Positions 25,752-33,425 of a DNA stretch of 64,000 bases are shown in pieces. The notes beneath the pieces were generated by a model. It did not search any database and was not told the DNA's origin. It worked only from the letters and a program-made list of their open reading frames with translations. The stretch's first letter is position 1, and every line of letters begins with the position of its first letter. The stretch comes from PALSA-693 sp963780345. Lineage in GTDB: Bacteria > Actinomycetota > Acidimicrobiia > Acidimicrobiales > Palsa-688. Made by a program: the position numbers and the translations under genes. Where the stretch lies: assembly GCA_963780345.1 (NCBI GenBank), contig CAWABU010000006.1:186001-250000 (forward strand), given 5' to 3'.

Positions 25752-25843
25752 CTTTACTGGCGCGCCCCACGCTTCAGCCGGGCACCGATCGCGCCAGTGA
25801 AGCCCGAGGGACCCGGCCCAGGGCACAGTTCGCGACAGTAAAG
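25752..25843. repeat. Inverted repeat cluster in the nusB-pyrR gap
   Basis: CTTTACTGGCGCG at 25752-25764 is followed by its near reverse complement CGCGCCAGTGAAG at 25790-25802 (12 of 13 match) and a third related copy CGCGACAGTAAAG at 25831-25843. The first two can form a hairpin with a 25-nt loop. The rest of the 315-nt gap 25581-25895 shows no gene. Confidence 0.55.
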
Positions 25844-25895
25844 ACCCGGCCGAGCGCTCCTGGGTCCGTCGTCACGGTAAGGGGTCCCGGTCCGC

Positions 25896-25901
25896 TACCC
25901 T
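25896..25901 (+). promoter_or_regulatory. -10 hexamer of the pyr operon
   Basis: TACCCT is the only good -10 candidate upstream of pyrR. A start site about 7 nt downstream would give a leader of about 50 nt containing the PyrR-binding loop. This is one of the few genes in the window with a real leader. Confidence 0.5.
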
Positions 25902-25920
25902 TGACTTCTGGCCCGTGAAG

Positions 25921-25938
25921 CCGGTCCCGTGAGGCCGG
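25921..25938 (+). promoter_or_regulatory. PyrR-binding RNA loop in the pyr leader
   Basis: GGTCCCGTGAGGCC at 25923-25936 fits the published PyrR-binding consensus ARUCCNGNGAGGYU at all positions except the first and last, where A and U are replaced by G and C, a change that keeps the base pair. The flanking CCGG at 25921-25924 and 25935-25938 closes the stem. It lies 9 nt upstream of the AGGAGG ribosome-binding site of pyrR, a good place for UMP-dependent translational repression by PyrR. Confidence 0.75.
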
Positions 25939-25958
25939 AACGGCGCTAGGAGGTTGGA

Positions 25959-26528
25959 TTGGCCGAACGTGAGCGTGCTCTGGCGCCCCCCTATGGGGGC
26001 GTTTTTGTTGCCCGGACCTGGGTGATGGACGCCGAGGAGGTCCGGCGGGCGACGTGGCGGATGGCCCACGAGATCATCGAACGAAACCGGTCAGAGGCTG
26101 ACCTGGTCCTGGTCGGCCTGCAAACCGGCGGGATATGGATCGCCTCGCGCCTGGCGCGGGTCGTCGGCGAGGTGACCGGCCACGAGGTGGTGGTGGGCAC
26201 CCTCGACGTGGCGTTCTATCGCGACGACTACGGGCTCCGGCCCGTCCTGCCCGAGGCCGCGACCGACATTCCGGTCGATCTGAGCGGCCGGACGGTGGTG
26301 CTGGTGGACGACGTGTTGTTCACCGGGCGCACCATCCGGGCGGCATTGGGCGCGCTCGGCGATTACGGCCGGGCTCGAGCCGTGCAGCTCGCCGTGATGG
26401 TTGACCGGGGCCACCGGGAGCTGCCGATCCGGCCCGACTACGTGGGCCGCAACCTGCCGACCCGGCGGGACGAGATGGTGGACGTGAGCGAGGCGGGCGT
26501 GGTGATCGGCGATATGAGGCCGAAATGA
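25959..26528 (+). CDS. pyrR: Bifunctional PyrR pyr operon regulator / uracil phosphoribosyltransferase
   Basis: A 189-residue PRTase-fold RNA-binding regulator. MAHEIIERNRSEADLVLVGL, the PRPP loop VVLVDDVLFTGRTIRAAL (about residues 111-128) and VMVDRGHRELPIRPDYVGRNLPT match PyrR closely. TTG 25959 is chosen because AGGAGG ends 5 nt before it; the alternatives GTG 26022 and ATG 26025 have no ribosome-binding site but would be closer to the usual length. With the TTG start, codons 9-17 form a terminator-like hairpin. First gene of the pyr operon; its stop overlaps the pyrB ATG. Confidence 0.93.
   Translation: MAERERALAPPYGGVFVARTWVMDAEEVRRATWRMAHEIIERNRSEADLVLVGLQTGGIWIASRLARVVGEVTGHEVVVGTLDVAFYRDDYGLRPVLPEAATDIPVDLSGRTVVLVDDVLFTGRTIRAALGALGDYGRARAVQLAVMVDRGHRELPIRPDYVGRNLPTRRDEMVDVSEAGVVIGDMRPK
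25983..26010 (+). terminator. Intrinsic terminator inside the 5' end of pyrR
   Basis: CGCCCCC (25984-25990) pairs perfectly with GGGGGCG (25995-26001) across a 4-nt loop and is followed by TTTTTGTTG at 26002-26010. This is the best Rho-independent terminator in the window. If pyrR starts at TTG 25959 it lies within the coding region, so translation would hold it open and PyrR repression would let it form. Confidence 0.65.
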
Positions 26529-27493
26529 CCCGGCATCTGCTTTCGGTCAGCGACCTCGGGGCCGACGGGATCGAGGAGATCCTGCATCTCACCGACAGCT
26601 TCGTCGAGGTGAGCTCCCGGGCCATACCGAGGGTGCCGGCGCTGCGCGGCAAGACGGTGGTGTCGTTGTTCTTCGAGGACTCGACCCGGACCCGGCTCAG
26701 CTTCGAGACGGCGGCCCGGCGCCTTTCCGCCGAGGTCATGACCTTCTCGGCCGGCAGTTCGTCGGTCAACAAGGGCGAATCCCTTCGCGACACCATCGAA
26801 ACCATCGAAGCCATGGGCATCGACGCGGTGGTCGTGCGGCACTCCGGGTCGGGGGTGCCGTGGCAGGTGGCCCGGTGGGTGCACGGGGCGTCGGTGATCA
26901 ACGCCGGTGACGGGTGGCACGAGCACCCGACCCAGGCCTTGCTCGATTGCTACACCATCCGGCGGGAGCGGGAGTTGCGCGGGGCGGCCCGACCCGGTCC
27001 CGGCCAGGCGGCTCTCGATGGACTTCACATCGCCATCGTCGGCGATATTCGCCACAGCCGGGTCGCCCGGTCGGACGTGCAGGCTTTTGCGAGTCTCGGG
27101 GCTCAGGTCACCCTGGTCGCTCCGCCGACGCTGCTGCCGCCGTCGCTCGCCGGTTGGCCGGTCGACGTTTCGCATGACATGGACGCCGTCCTGCCGAAGC
27201 TGGACGTGGTCTACCTCCTGCGTCTCCAGCACGAGCGGATGCAGGAGGCCTTGCTGCCCTCGCTACGCGAGTACACGGCCACCTACGGGCTGACCCAGCG
27301 TCGGGCTCGCCTGCTCCCGGGTGGCGCCCTCATCATGCACCCCGGTCCGGTCAACCGCGGGGTCGAGGTGGCGGCCGAGGTCGCCGACCACCCCGACTCG
27401 GTCATCACCCACCAGGTCGCCAACGGGGTGGCGGTGCGGATGGCCGTGCTCTTCCTGCTGCTCGGGTCAGGGGTGGATCTTGTCGCCGCGTAA
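26525..27493 (+). CDS. pyrB: Aspartate carbamoyltransferase catalytic subunit
   Basis: A 322-residue enzyme joining carbamoyl phosphate to aspartate. The carbamoyl-phosphate site FEDSTRTRLSFETAARRL (about residues 51-68), SSVNKGESLRDT, HPTQALLDCYTI, the aspartate-side VYLLRLQHERM, and MHPGPVNRGVE are all present. No pyrI regulatory chain gene is visible, as is normal outside the enterobacteria. ATG overlaps the pyrR stop, and the 3' end overlaps the proposed pyrC start. Confidence 0.96.
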   Translation: MTRHLLSVSDLGADGIEEILHLTDSFVEVSSRAIPRVPALRGKTVVSLFFEDSTRTRLSFETAARRLSAEVMTFSAGSSSVNKGESLRDTIETIEAMGIDAVVVRHSGSGVPWQVARWVHGASVINAGDGWHEHPTQALLDCYTIRRERELRGAARPGPGQAALDGLHIAIVGDIRHSRVARSDVQAFASLGAQVTLVAPPTLLPPSLAGWPVDVSHDMDAVLPKLDVVYLLRLQHERMQEALLPSLREYTATYGLTQRRARLLPGGALIMHPGPVNRGVEVAAEVADHPDSVITHQVANGVAVRMAVLFLLLGSGVDLVAA

Positions 27494-28781
27494 TCGGGGC
27501 GCGGTGGTGATCCGGGGTGGGGCCGTGGTTGACGCCACCGGCCGGCGCCACGCCGACGTGCTGATCCAGGACGGGATGATCGCGTCCGTGGGGTCGAAGA
27601 TCGGCGCCGTCCCGGCGGGCACGGTGGTGCTCGACGCCTCCGGCTGCGTCGTCGGTCCCGGGCTGGTCGATCTGCACGCCCACCTGCGTCAGCCCGGCCG
27701 CGAGGAAGCCGAGACGGTCGAGACCGGCGGGCGGGCCGCGGCCCTCGGTGGCTACACCGCAGTCGTGGCCATGCCGAACACCGAGCCGGCCATCGACAGC
27801 GCCGCGGTGGTTCGCGAGGTGCTGGATCTGGCCGCGGACTCGTGCTGCGACGTGCGGCCGGCCGGGGCGATTACCGTCGGCCGCCAGGGGCGCCAGCTCG
27901 CCCCCATGGCGGAGATGGCGGGTCTCGGGGTGCGGATCTTCACCGACGACGGGACCGGCGTCCAGGACGCCCGGCTGATGCGGCGGGCGATGGAGTACGC
28001 CACGGGCCTCGGGGTCGTCCTGGCTCAGCACTGCGAGGATGCCTCCCTCGCCGGCGGGGGCCAGATGCACGAGGGTGAATGGTCGAGCCGCCTCGGCATC
28101 CCGGGCCAACCGGCGGAGGCGGAAGAGCTCATGGTCATGCGAGACCTGGCCCTGGCCCGCCTCACCGGGGCAGCGCTCCACTTCCTGCACCTCTCCAGCG
28201 CCGGGTCGATGGCGATGATCCGCGGCGCCAAGGCATCGGGACTGGTGGTGACAGCCGAGGTGGCGCCCCACCATTTCACCCTGACCGACGCCGAGGTCGC
28301 CTCCTATGACCCGGTCTTCAAGGTCAACCCGCCGCTGCGGGCCGGCGCCGACGTCGCCGCGGTCAAGGCCGCCGTGGCCGAGGGGATCGTGGATGCCATC
28401 GCCACCGATCATGCCCCCCACACCCAGGAAGCCAAGGAGCTGCCGTTCGACCAGGCCCCGCCCGGGATGCTCGGACTGGAGACGGCTCTGGGCCTGGCGC
28501 TGACCGAGCTGGACCTCCCTCTGGAGCGGATCCTGGCCCTGCTGTCCTGGCAACCGGCCGCCATCGCCGGGCTGTCCGGCGAGCATGGCGGTCCGGTCGC
28601 GGTCGGTGTCCCCGCCAACCTCGTCGTCATCGACCCGGCGGCCAAGTGGGTGGTCGATCCGGCCGCCATGGCCAGCCGGAGTCGCAACACCCCCTACGCC
28701 GGGCGACCGCTGGTGGGCCGGGCCCGGCACACCATCCTCCGCGGTGAACCGGTGGTCATCGACGGCGAGGCCCAGCGATGA
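27480..28781 (+). CDS. pyrC: Dihydroorotase
   Basis: A 433-residue amidohydrolase that cyclises carbamoyl aspartate. The metal-binding GLVDLHAHLRQPGREEAE, the GYTAVVAMPNTEPAID segment, HFLHLSSAGSM and the IATDHAPHT motif are intact. TTG 27480 follows AGGGGTGG at good spacing and overlaps the end of pyrB; GTG 27504, giving VVIRGGAVVDATG, is a serious alternative closer to the usual family start. The TGA stop overlaps the ATG of a 26-codon mini-ORF that leads to carA. Confidence 0.92.
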   Translation: MSPRNRGAVVIRGGAVVDATGRRHADVLIQDGMIASVGSKIGAVPAGTVVLDASGCVVGPGLVDLHAHLRQPGREEAETVETGGRAAALGGYTAVVAMPNTEPAIDSAAVVREVLDLAADSCCDVRPAGAITVGRQGRQLAPMAEMAGLGVRIFTDDGTGVQDARLMRRAMEYATGLGVVLAQHCEDASLAGGGQMHEGEWSSRLGIPGQPAEAEELMVMRDLALARLTGAALHFLHLSSAGSMAMIRGAKASGLVVTAEVAPHHFTLTDAEVASYDPVFKVNPPLRAGADVAAVKAAVAEGIVDAIATDHAPHTQEAKELPFDQAPPGMLGLETALGLALTELDLPLERILALLSWQPAAIAGLSGEHGGPVAVGVPANLVVIDPAAKWVVDPAAMASRSRNTPYAGRPLVGRARHTILRGEPVVIDGEAQR

Positions 28782-28858
28782 GTGCCGACCGGGAGCACAG
28801 CCGCGCCGCGATGCCCGGAGCCGACCGGTTGACCACCAGGGCAGGGGCGCGGCGATGA
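28778..28858 (+). CDS. 26-residue mini-ORF coupling pyrC to carA
   Basis: ATG 28778 overlaps the pyrC stop (ATGA) and the TGA at 28856-28858 overlaps the carA ATG (ATGA again). The peptide, MSADREHSRAAMPGADRLTT then RAGARR, looks like degenerate copies of the CarA N-terminus MSGADHERRP: the blocks MSADRE, MPGADR and MSGADH recur. Many actinobacteria have a membrane-protein gene between pyrC and carA; this could be what replaced it, or a duplicated carA start. No known function. Confidence 0.45.
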   Translation: MSADREHSRAAMPGADRLTTRAGARR

Positions 28859-29979
28859 GCGGAGCCGACCATGAGCGCCGGCCGCAAGAGGCCCTGCTGG
28901 TGCTCGCCGACGGCACCACCTTCGAAGGTGAGGCGGCCGGGTGGTGGGACCCCCTGCGACCGGCGCCCGCGGTCGGCGAGGTGGTGTTCAACACCACCCT
29001 CACCGGCTACCAGGAGGTGTTGACCGACCCGTCCTACGCCGGCCAGATCGTCTGTTTTACCTATCCGCACATCGGCAACTACGGGATCACCGCCGCCGAC
29101 AACGAGAGCCGGCGGGCGTTCTGCCGCGGTCTTATCGCCCGTGAGCTGGCCCCCCGGCCGAGCAGCTGGCGGTCGCAGCAGAGCCTCGGCGACTTTCTGG
29201 TCGAGCAGCGGCTGCCCGGGCTCGAGGGGATCGACACCCGGCGACTGACCCGGCACCTTCGCGACGCCGGCGCCATGCCGGGGGCGTTCGGCCCGGTGAC
29301 CGGCCCGGCCGCCCTCCCCGAATCGGCCATCGCGACGGCCGCCCGGTCGGCCTCGGGCACCGATGGCGTGGACCTGGCCGCGGCGGTGACCACCCCCGAG
29401 GCCTACACCATTGGCGACGGTCCGCTGCGGGTGGTGGCCTACGACTTCGGGATCAAACGGACCATCTTGCGGCACCTCGGGCGTCTGGCCACCGTCACCG
29501 TGGTCCCGGCGTCGACCCCCGCCGCGGCGGTGCTGGCCGAACATCCCGACGGCGTCTTCCTCTCCAACGGCCCGGGTGACCCCGCCGCGGTTGACTACGC
29601 CACGGGCGCCATCCGGGAGCTGCTCGGCGAGGTGCCGGTGTTCGGGATCTGCCTGGGCCATCAGCTGCTGGCGGCCGCGCTCGGAGGCCAAACCCATAAG
29701 CTGCCGTTCGGCCACCACGGCGGCAACCACCCGGTGCGCCGGATATCGAACGGCGCGGTCGAGATCACCAGCCAGAACCACAACTACGCGGTCGCGGCCG
29801 GCACCGTCGCTGACGCCGAGATCACCCACGTCAATCTCAACGACGGTGTCATCGAAGGGCTGTCGTGTCGCGACGTGCCGGCCTTCGGCGTCCAGTACCA
29901 CCCGGAGGCCGGCCCGGGCCCCCACGACGCCAGCTACCTCTTCGAGGAGTTTCGGATCCTGATGGCGAAAGGGGCCTGA
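28855..29979 (+). CDS. carA: Carbamoyl-phosphate synthase small subunit
   Basis: A 374-residue glutamine amidotransferase subunit. The N-terminal CarA domain (EVVFNTTLTGYQEVLTDPSY, YPHIGNYGI) precedes a class I glutaminase with C266 in VFGICLGHQLLAAALGG and H349/E351 in VQYHPEAGPGP. It supplies ammonia to CarB. ATG 28855 is preferred over upstream in-frame codons because it matches the family start and overlaps the mini-ORF stop. Confidence 0.95.
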   Translation: MSGADHERRPQEALLVLADGTTFEGEAAGWWDPLRPAPAVGEVVFNTTLTGYQEVLTDPSYAGQIVCFTYPHIGNYGITAADNESRRAFCRGLIARELAPRPSSWRSQQSLGDFLVEQRLPGLEGIDTRRLTRHLRDAGAMPGAFGPVTGPAALPESAIATAARSASGTDGVDLAAAVTTPEAYTIGDGPLRVVAYDFGIKRTILRHLGRLATVTVVPASTPAAAVLAEHPDGVFLSNGPGDPAAVDYATGAIRELLGEVPVFGICLGHQLLAAALGGQTHKLPFGHHGGNHPVRRISNGAVEITSQNHNYAVAAGTVADAEITHVNLNDGVIEGLSCRDVPAFGVQYHPEAGPGPHDASYLFEEFRILMAKGA

Positions 29980-29986
29980 GCGACCG

Positions 29987-31291
29987 GTGCCCCGACGCGA
30001 CGACCTCCACAGCATCCTGGTGATCGGCAGCGGCCCCATCGTCATCGGCCAGGCGTGCGAGTTCGACTACTCGGGCACCCAGGCCTGCCGGGTGCTGTTG
30101 GAGGAGGGCTACCGGGTCATCCTGGCCAACTCCAATCCGGCGACCATCATGACCGACCCGGCCTTCGCCCACCGGACCTATATCGAACCGCTGACCGCCG
30201 ACGTCCTGGAGGCGATCATCGAGCGGGAGCGCCCTGACGCGGTGCTGCCGACCCTCGGCGGCCAGACCGCCCTCAACCTGGCCATGGCCCTGCACGGGCG
30301 GGGCACGTTTGATCGCCTGGGGGTGGAGATGATCGGCGCCAGCGCCACCGCCATCGCCACCGCCGAAGACCGCGAGCAGTTCAAGGAAGCCATGACCGAC
30401 ATCGGCCTGGCCGTCCCGGAGTCCGGGTTCGCCTACACCCTCGACGACGCCCTCGAGGTGGCCGAGGGCATCGGGTATCCGCTCATCGTCCGGCCCTCCT
30501 ACATCCTCGGGGGGGCGGGCACCGGTGTCGCCTTCGACGATGAAGGTCTGACCCGCATCGCCGCGGCCGGGCTGGCGGCCAGCCCCATCTCCGAGATCCT
30601 GATCGAAAGGTCGATCGCGGGATGGAAGGAGTACGAGCTCGAAGTGATGCGCGACCGGGCGGACAACTGCGTCGTCATCTGCAGCATCGAGAACTTCGAT
30701 CCCATGGGCGTCCACACCGGCGACTCCATCACGGTGGCCCCGGCTCAGACGCTGTCCGACCACGAGTATCAGCGCATGCGGGATGCCGCCTTCGCCTGCA
30801 TTCGGCGCATCGGGGTGGAGACGGGCGGGTCGAACATTCAGTTTGCCGTAGACCCGGTGAGCGGGGACCAGGTGGTCATCGAGATGAACCCCCGGGTCAG
30901 TCGGTCCAGCGCCCTGGCTTCGAAGGCGACCGGCTTTCCCATCGCCAAGATCGCGGCCCGCCTGGCGGTCGGCTACACCCTCGACGAGATCCAGAACGAC
31001 ATCACCGGCCAGACGCCGGCCTGCTTCGAACCCACCATCGATTACGTGGTGACCAAAATCCCACGCTGGGCCTTCGAGAAATTTCCCGGGGTCCCTGAAG
31101 TGCTCGGCACCCGGATGCAGTCCGTCGGGGAGGCCATGGCGATCGGTCGTACCTTCCGGGAGTCGCTGCAGAAAGGGCTCCGGTCGCTCGAACGGGGCCG
31201 GCTGGGCCTCAACTGCGATCCGGCCGAGGCTATTTACGACGGCGTGGGAGGACGACGAGTTGGTCCGGCGATCGGCGATTGCCACGCCTGA
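29987..31291 (+). CDS. carB: Carbamoyl-phosphate synthase large subunit, N-terminal part (frameshifted or split)
   Basis: This reading frame holds the first ATP-grasp half of CarB: VIGSGPIVIGQACEFDYSGT, NSNPATIMTDP, PTLGGQTALNLA, RPSYILGGAGTG, MGVHTGDSITVAPAQTL and NPRVSRSSALASKATG. It runs into unrelated sequence after about residue 419 (AEAIYDGV) and stops at 31291. Homology continues in the +1 frame from WEDDELVRRSAIATPDRPF. The switch lies at about 31241-31247 and equals one extra base. GTG start 7 nt after carA. Either a sequencing indel in a single 1100-residue gene or a genuine two-piece CarB. Confidence 0.88.
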   Translation: MPRRDDLHSILVIGSGPIVIGQACEFDYSGTQACRVLLEEGYRVILANSNPATIMTDPAFAHRTYIEPLTADVLEAIIERERPDAVLPTLGGQTALNLAMALHGRGTFDRLGVEMIGASATAIATAEDREQFKEAMTDIGLAVPESGFAYTLDDALEVAEGIGYPLIVRPSYILGGAGTGVAFDDEGLTRIAAAGLAASPISEILIERSIAGWKEYELEVMRDRADNCVVICSIENFDPMGVHTGDSITVAPAQTLSDHEYQRMRDAAFACIRRIGVETGGSNIQFAVDPVSGDQVVIEMNPRVSRSSALASKATGFPIAKIAARLAVGYTLDEIQNDITGQTPACFEPTIDYVVTKIPRWAFEKFPGVPEVLGTRMQSVGEAMAIGRTFRESLQKGLRSLERGRLGLNCDPAEAIYDGVGGRRVGPAIGDCHA

Positions 31292-33410
31292 CCGCCCCTT
31301 TCACCTCGAGGCGGCCATCCGGCGGGGCATTTCCATCGAGCGGCTCTACGAGGCGACCGGTGTGGATCCCTGGTTCCTCGACCAGATCGAGCTGATCGTC
31401 GACGAGCGGGCCCAACTGGTCCGCTTCGACGGCCCCGGCTCGCTGCACCGTTCGGACTGGAAGCGGGCCAAGCGGACCGGCTTCTCGGACGCCCAGCTGG
31501 CCTGGCTCTGGTCGGTCGACGAGCCCACCGTCCGGCAGGCCCGTCTGGCGGCGGGGGTCCGGGCGACTATGAAGACGGTCGACACCTCCGCGGCGGAATT
31601 CGAAGCCAACACGCCGTACCACTACTCCACCTACGAGGACGACGACGAGGTGGCGCCGAGCGGACGGCCCAAGATCATCATCATCGGATCCGGGCCTAAT
31701 CGGATCGGCCAGGGCGTGGAGTTCGATTACTGCTGTGTGCAGGCCAGTTTCGCCCTGCATGACGCCGGCTACGAGACGGTCATGGTCAACTGCAACCCCG
31801 AGACCGTGTCCACCGACTACGACACGAGCGACCGCCTGTATTTCGAGCCGGTCACGTGGGAGGACGTCAACAACGTCATCGACGTCGAGTCGAGGACCGG
31901 AATCGTCGCGGGTGTGATTGTTTCCCTTGGAGGCCAGACCCCGTTGAAGCTCGCCGGCGCCCTGCCGCCGGAACTGGTGCTCGGGACCTCGCCCGAGTCG
32001 ATCGACCTGGCCGAGGACCGGGAGCGCTGGAACGCCCTCTGCGGCCGGCTGGAGATCCCCCAGCCCGCAGGCGGTACCGCGACCAGCTTCGAGGAGGCCC
32101 GGGCCATTGTCGCCCGGGTCGGCTACCCCGCCCTGGTGCGCCCGAGCTACGTGCTCGGCGGTCGGGCCATGGAGATCGTCTACAGCGAGGACGACCTCCG
32201 GCGGGCCATGGCCGAGCTGGCCGGATACGGTTCGCTGGGTCGGGAGGGGGGCCTGTCGGCGGAGCGTCCGGTGCTGGTGGACCGGTTCCTGGAGGACGCC
32301 ATCGAGGTCGACGTGGACGCGGTGCGGGATGAGACCGGGGAAGTCGTGATCGGCGCGGTGATGGAGCACGTGGAAGAGGCCGGCGTTCATTCGGGCGACA
32401 GCGCCTGCGTGATCCCGCCGCCCACCCTCGACCCGGCGACGGTCAGGGTCATCGAGCACTACACGGGCGAGATCGCCGCTGCGCTCGAGGTGATCGGCCC
32501 CCTCAACGTCCAGTTCGCGGTGAAGCAGCTGGGCGGGCCGGCCGGCGGCGGGACGCAGGTGTTTGTGATCGAGGCCAACCCTCGGGCCAGCCGGACCGTC
32601 CCGTTCGTCTCCAAAGCCACAGGAGTGCCGCTGGCGAAGGTCGCGGCGCGGGTGATGGCCGGTGCGTCGCTCGCCGAACTGCGCCGCGAAGGACTCCTGG
32701 TGCCGCCGGTGACCGGCGGTCACGTGAGCGTCAAGGAGGCGGTGCTGCCCTTCTCCCGGTTCCCCGATGCCGACACGCTCCTCGGGCCCGAGATGCGTTC
32801 CACGGGCGAGGTCATGGGAATCGACAGCCGGTTCGGGCTGGCCTTCGCCAAGAGCCAGGCCGCGGCCGGGGACGAGTTGCCGGTCGGAGGGACGGTCTTC
32901 TTCTCCCTCGCCGACCGCGACAAGGCCGCCGGGGTGGCCGTCGCCCGGCGGTTCGTGCAACTGGGCTTCCGTGTGGCGGCCACCTCCGGGACGGCCGCCT
33001 ATTTCGAAGCCGAAGGAGTGCCGGTCGACACCCGGGTGGCCAAAGTCAGCGCCGCCGAGAGTGACGGAGGGGAGGCCGGGCGGGCGGTGGCATCCGATCC
33101 GACTGCGGCCACGGCCCCGTCCGGTTTGACGGGGGGCGAGGGCCCGCCGGAGGAGGCGGATGGGGTCGACGCGGTGGCGCTGATCCGCGACGGAAAAGTC
33201 GACCTGGTGGTCAACACCCCCCGCGGCCGGGGACCGCGCGCCGACGGGGCGTATATCCGGCGGGCGGCCAACCAGCACCGGGTGGCGTGCCTCACCACGG
33301 TCGCGGCCGCTCGAGCCGCGGCGGCGGGGATCGCCGACCGGGCGGTCAGCCCCCTGGAGGTGCGCAGCCTGCAGGAGTATCACGAGTCGGACCAGTTGCC
33401 CCTTACGTGA
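31260..33410 (+). CDS. carB: Carbamoyl-phosphate synthase large subunit, C-terminal part (frameshifted or split)
   Basis: 716 residues in the frame +1 to the preceding piece: the oligomerisation domain (RLYEATGVDPWFLDQIELIV), the second ATP-grasp half (IIGSGPNRIGQGVEFDYCCV, SLGGQTPLKLA, RPSYVLGGRAMEIVY, EANPRASRTVPFVSKATG) and the allosteric MGS domain (FFSLADRDKAAGVAVARRF, VVNTPRGRGPRADG). A 35-residue Gly/Ala/Glu-rich insert sits inside the MGS domain. TTG 31260 follows GGGAGG by 8 nt, so independent initiation is possible. In-frame homology actually begins about 5 codons earlier, at 31245. Confidence 0.88.
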   Translation: MVRRSAIATPDRPFHLEAAIRRGISIERLYEATGVDPWFLDQIELIVDERAQLVRFDGPGSLHRSDWKRAKRTGFSDAQLAWLWSVDEPTVRQARLAAGVRATMKTVDTSAAEFEANTPYHYSTYEDDDEVAPSGRPKIIIIGSGPNRIGQGVEFDYCCVQASFALHDAGYETVMVNCNPETVSTDYDTSDRLYFEPVTWEDVNNVIDVESRTGIVAGVIVSLGGQTPLKLAGALPPELVLGTSPESIDLAEDRERWNALCGRLEIPQPAGGTATSFEEARAIVARVGYPALVRPSYVLGGRAMEIVYSEDDLRRAMAELAGYGSLGREGGLSAERPVLVDRFLEDAIEVDVDAVRDETGEVVIGAVMEHVEEAGVHSGDSACVIPPPTLDPATVRVIEHYTGEIAAALEVIGPLNVQFAVKQLGGPAGGGTQVFVIEANPRASRTVPFVSKATGVPLAKVAARVMAGASLAELRREGLLVPPVTGGHVSVKEAVLPFSRFPDADTLLGPEMRSTGEVMGIDSRFGLAFAKSQAAAGDELPVGGTVFFSLADRDKAAGVAVARRFVQLGFRVAATSGTAAYFEAEGVPVDTRVAKVSAAESDGGEAGRAVASDPTAATAPSGLTGGEGPPEEADGVDAVALIRDGKVDLVVNTPRGRGPRADGAYIRRAANQHRVACLTTVAAARAAAAGIADRAVSPLEVRSLQEYHESDQLPLT

Positions 33411-33424
33411 CCGGGATCACCTGA
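33407..33424 (+). other. Five-codon micro-ORF between carB and pyrD
   Basis: GTG 33407 overlaps the carB stop and reads MTGIT to a TGA at 33422, one base before the pyrD ATG 33426, whose own start reads MTGIVT. The two starts are near-copies (GTGACCGGGATCACC and ATGACGGGGATCGTC), so the pyrD start has been duplicated. Confidence 0.5.
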
Positions 33425-33425
33425 G

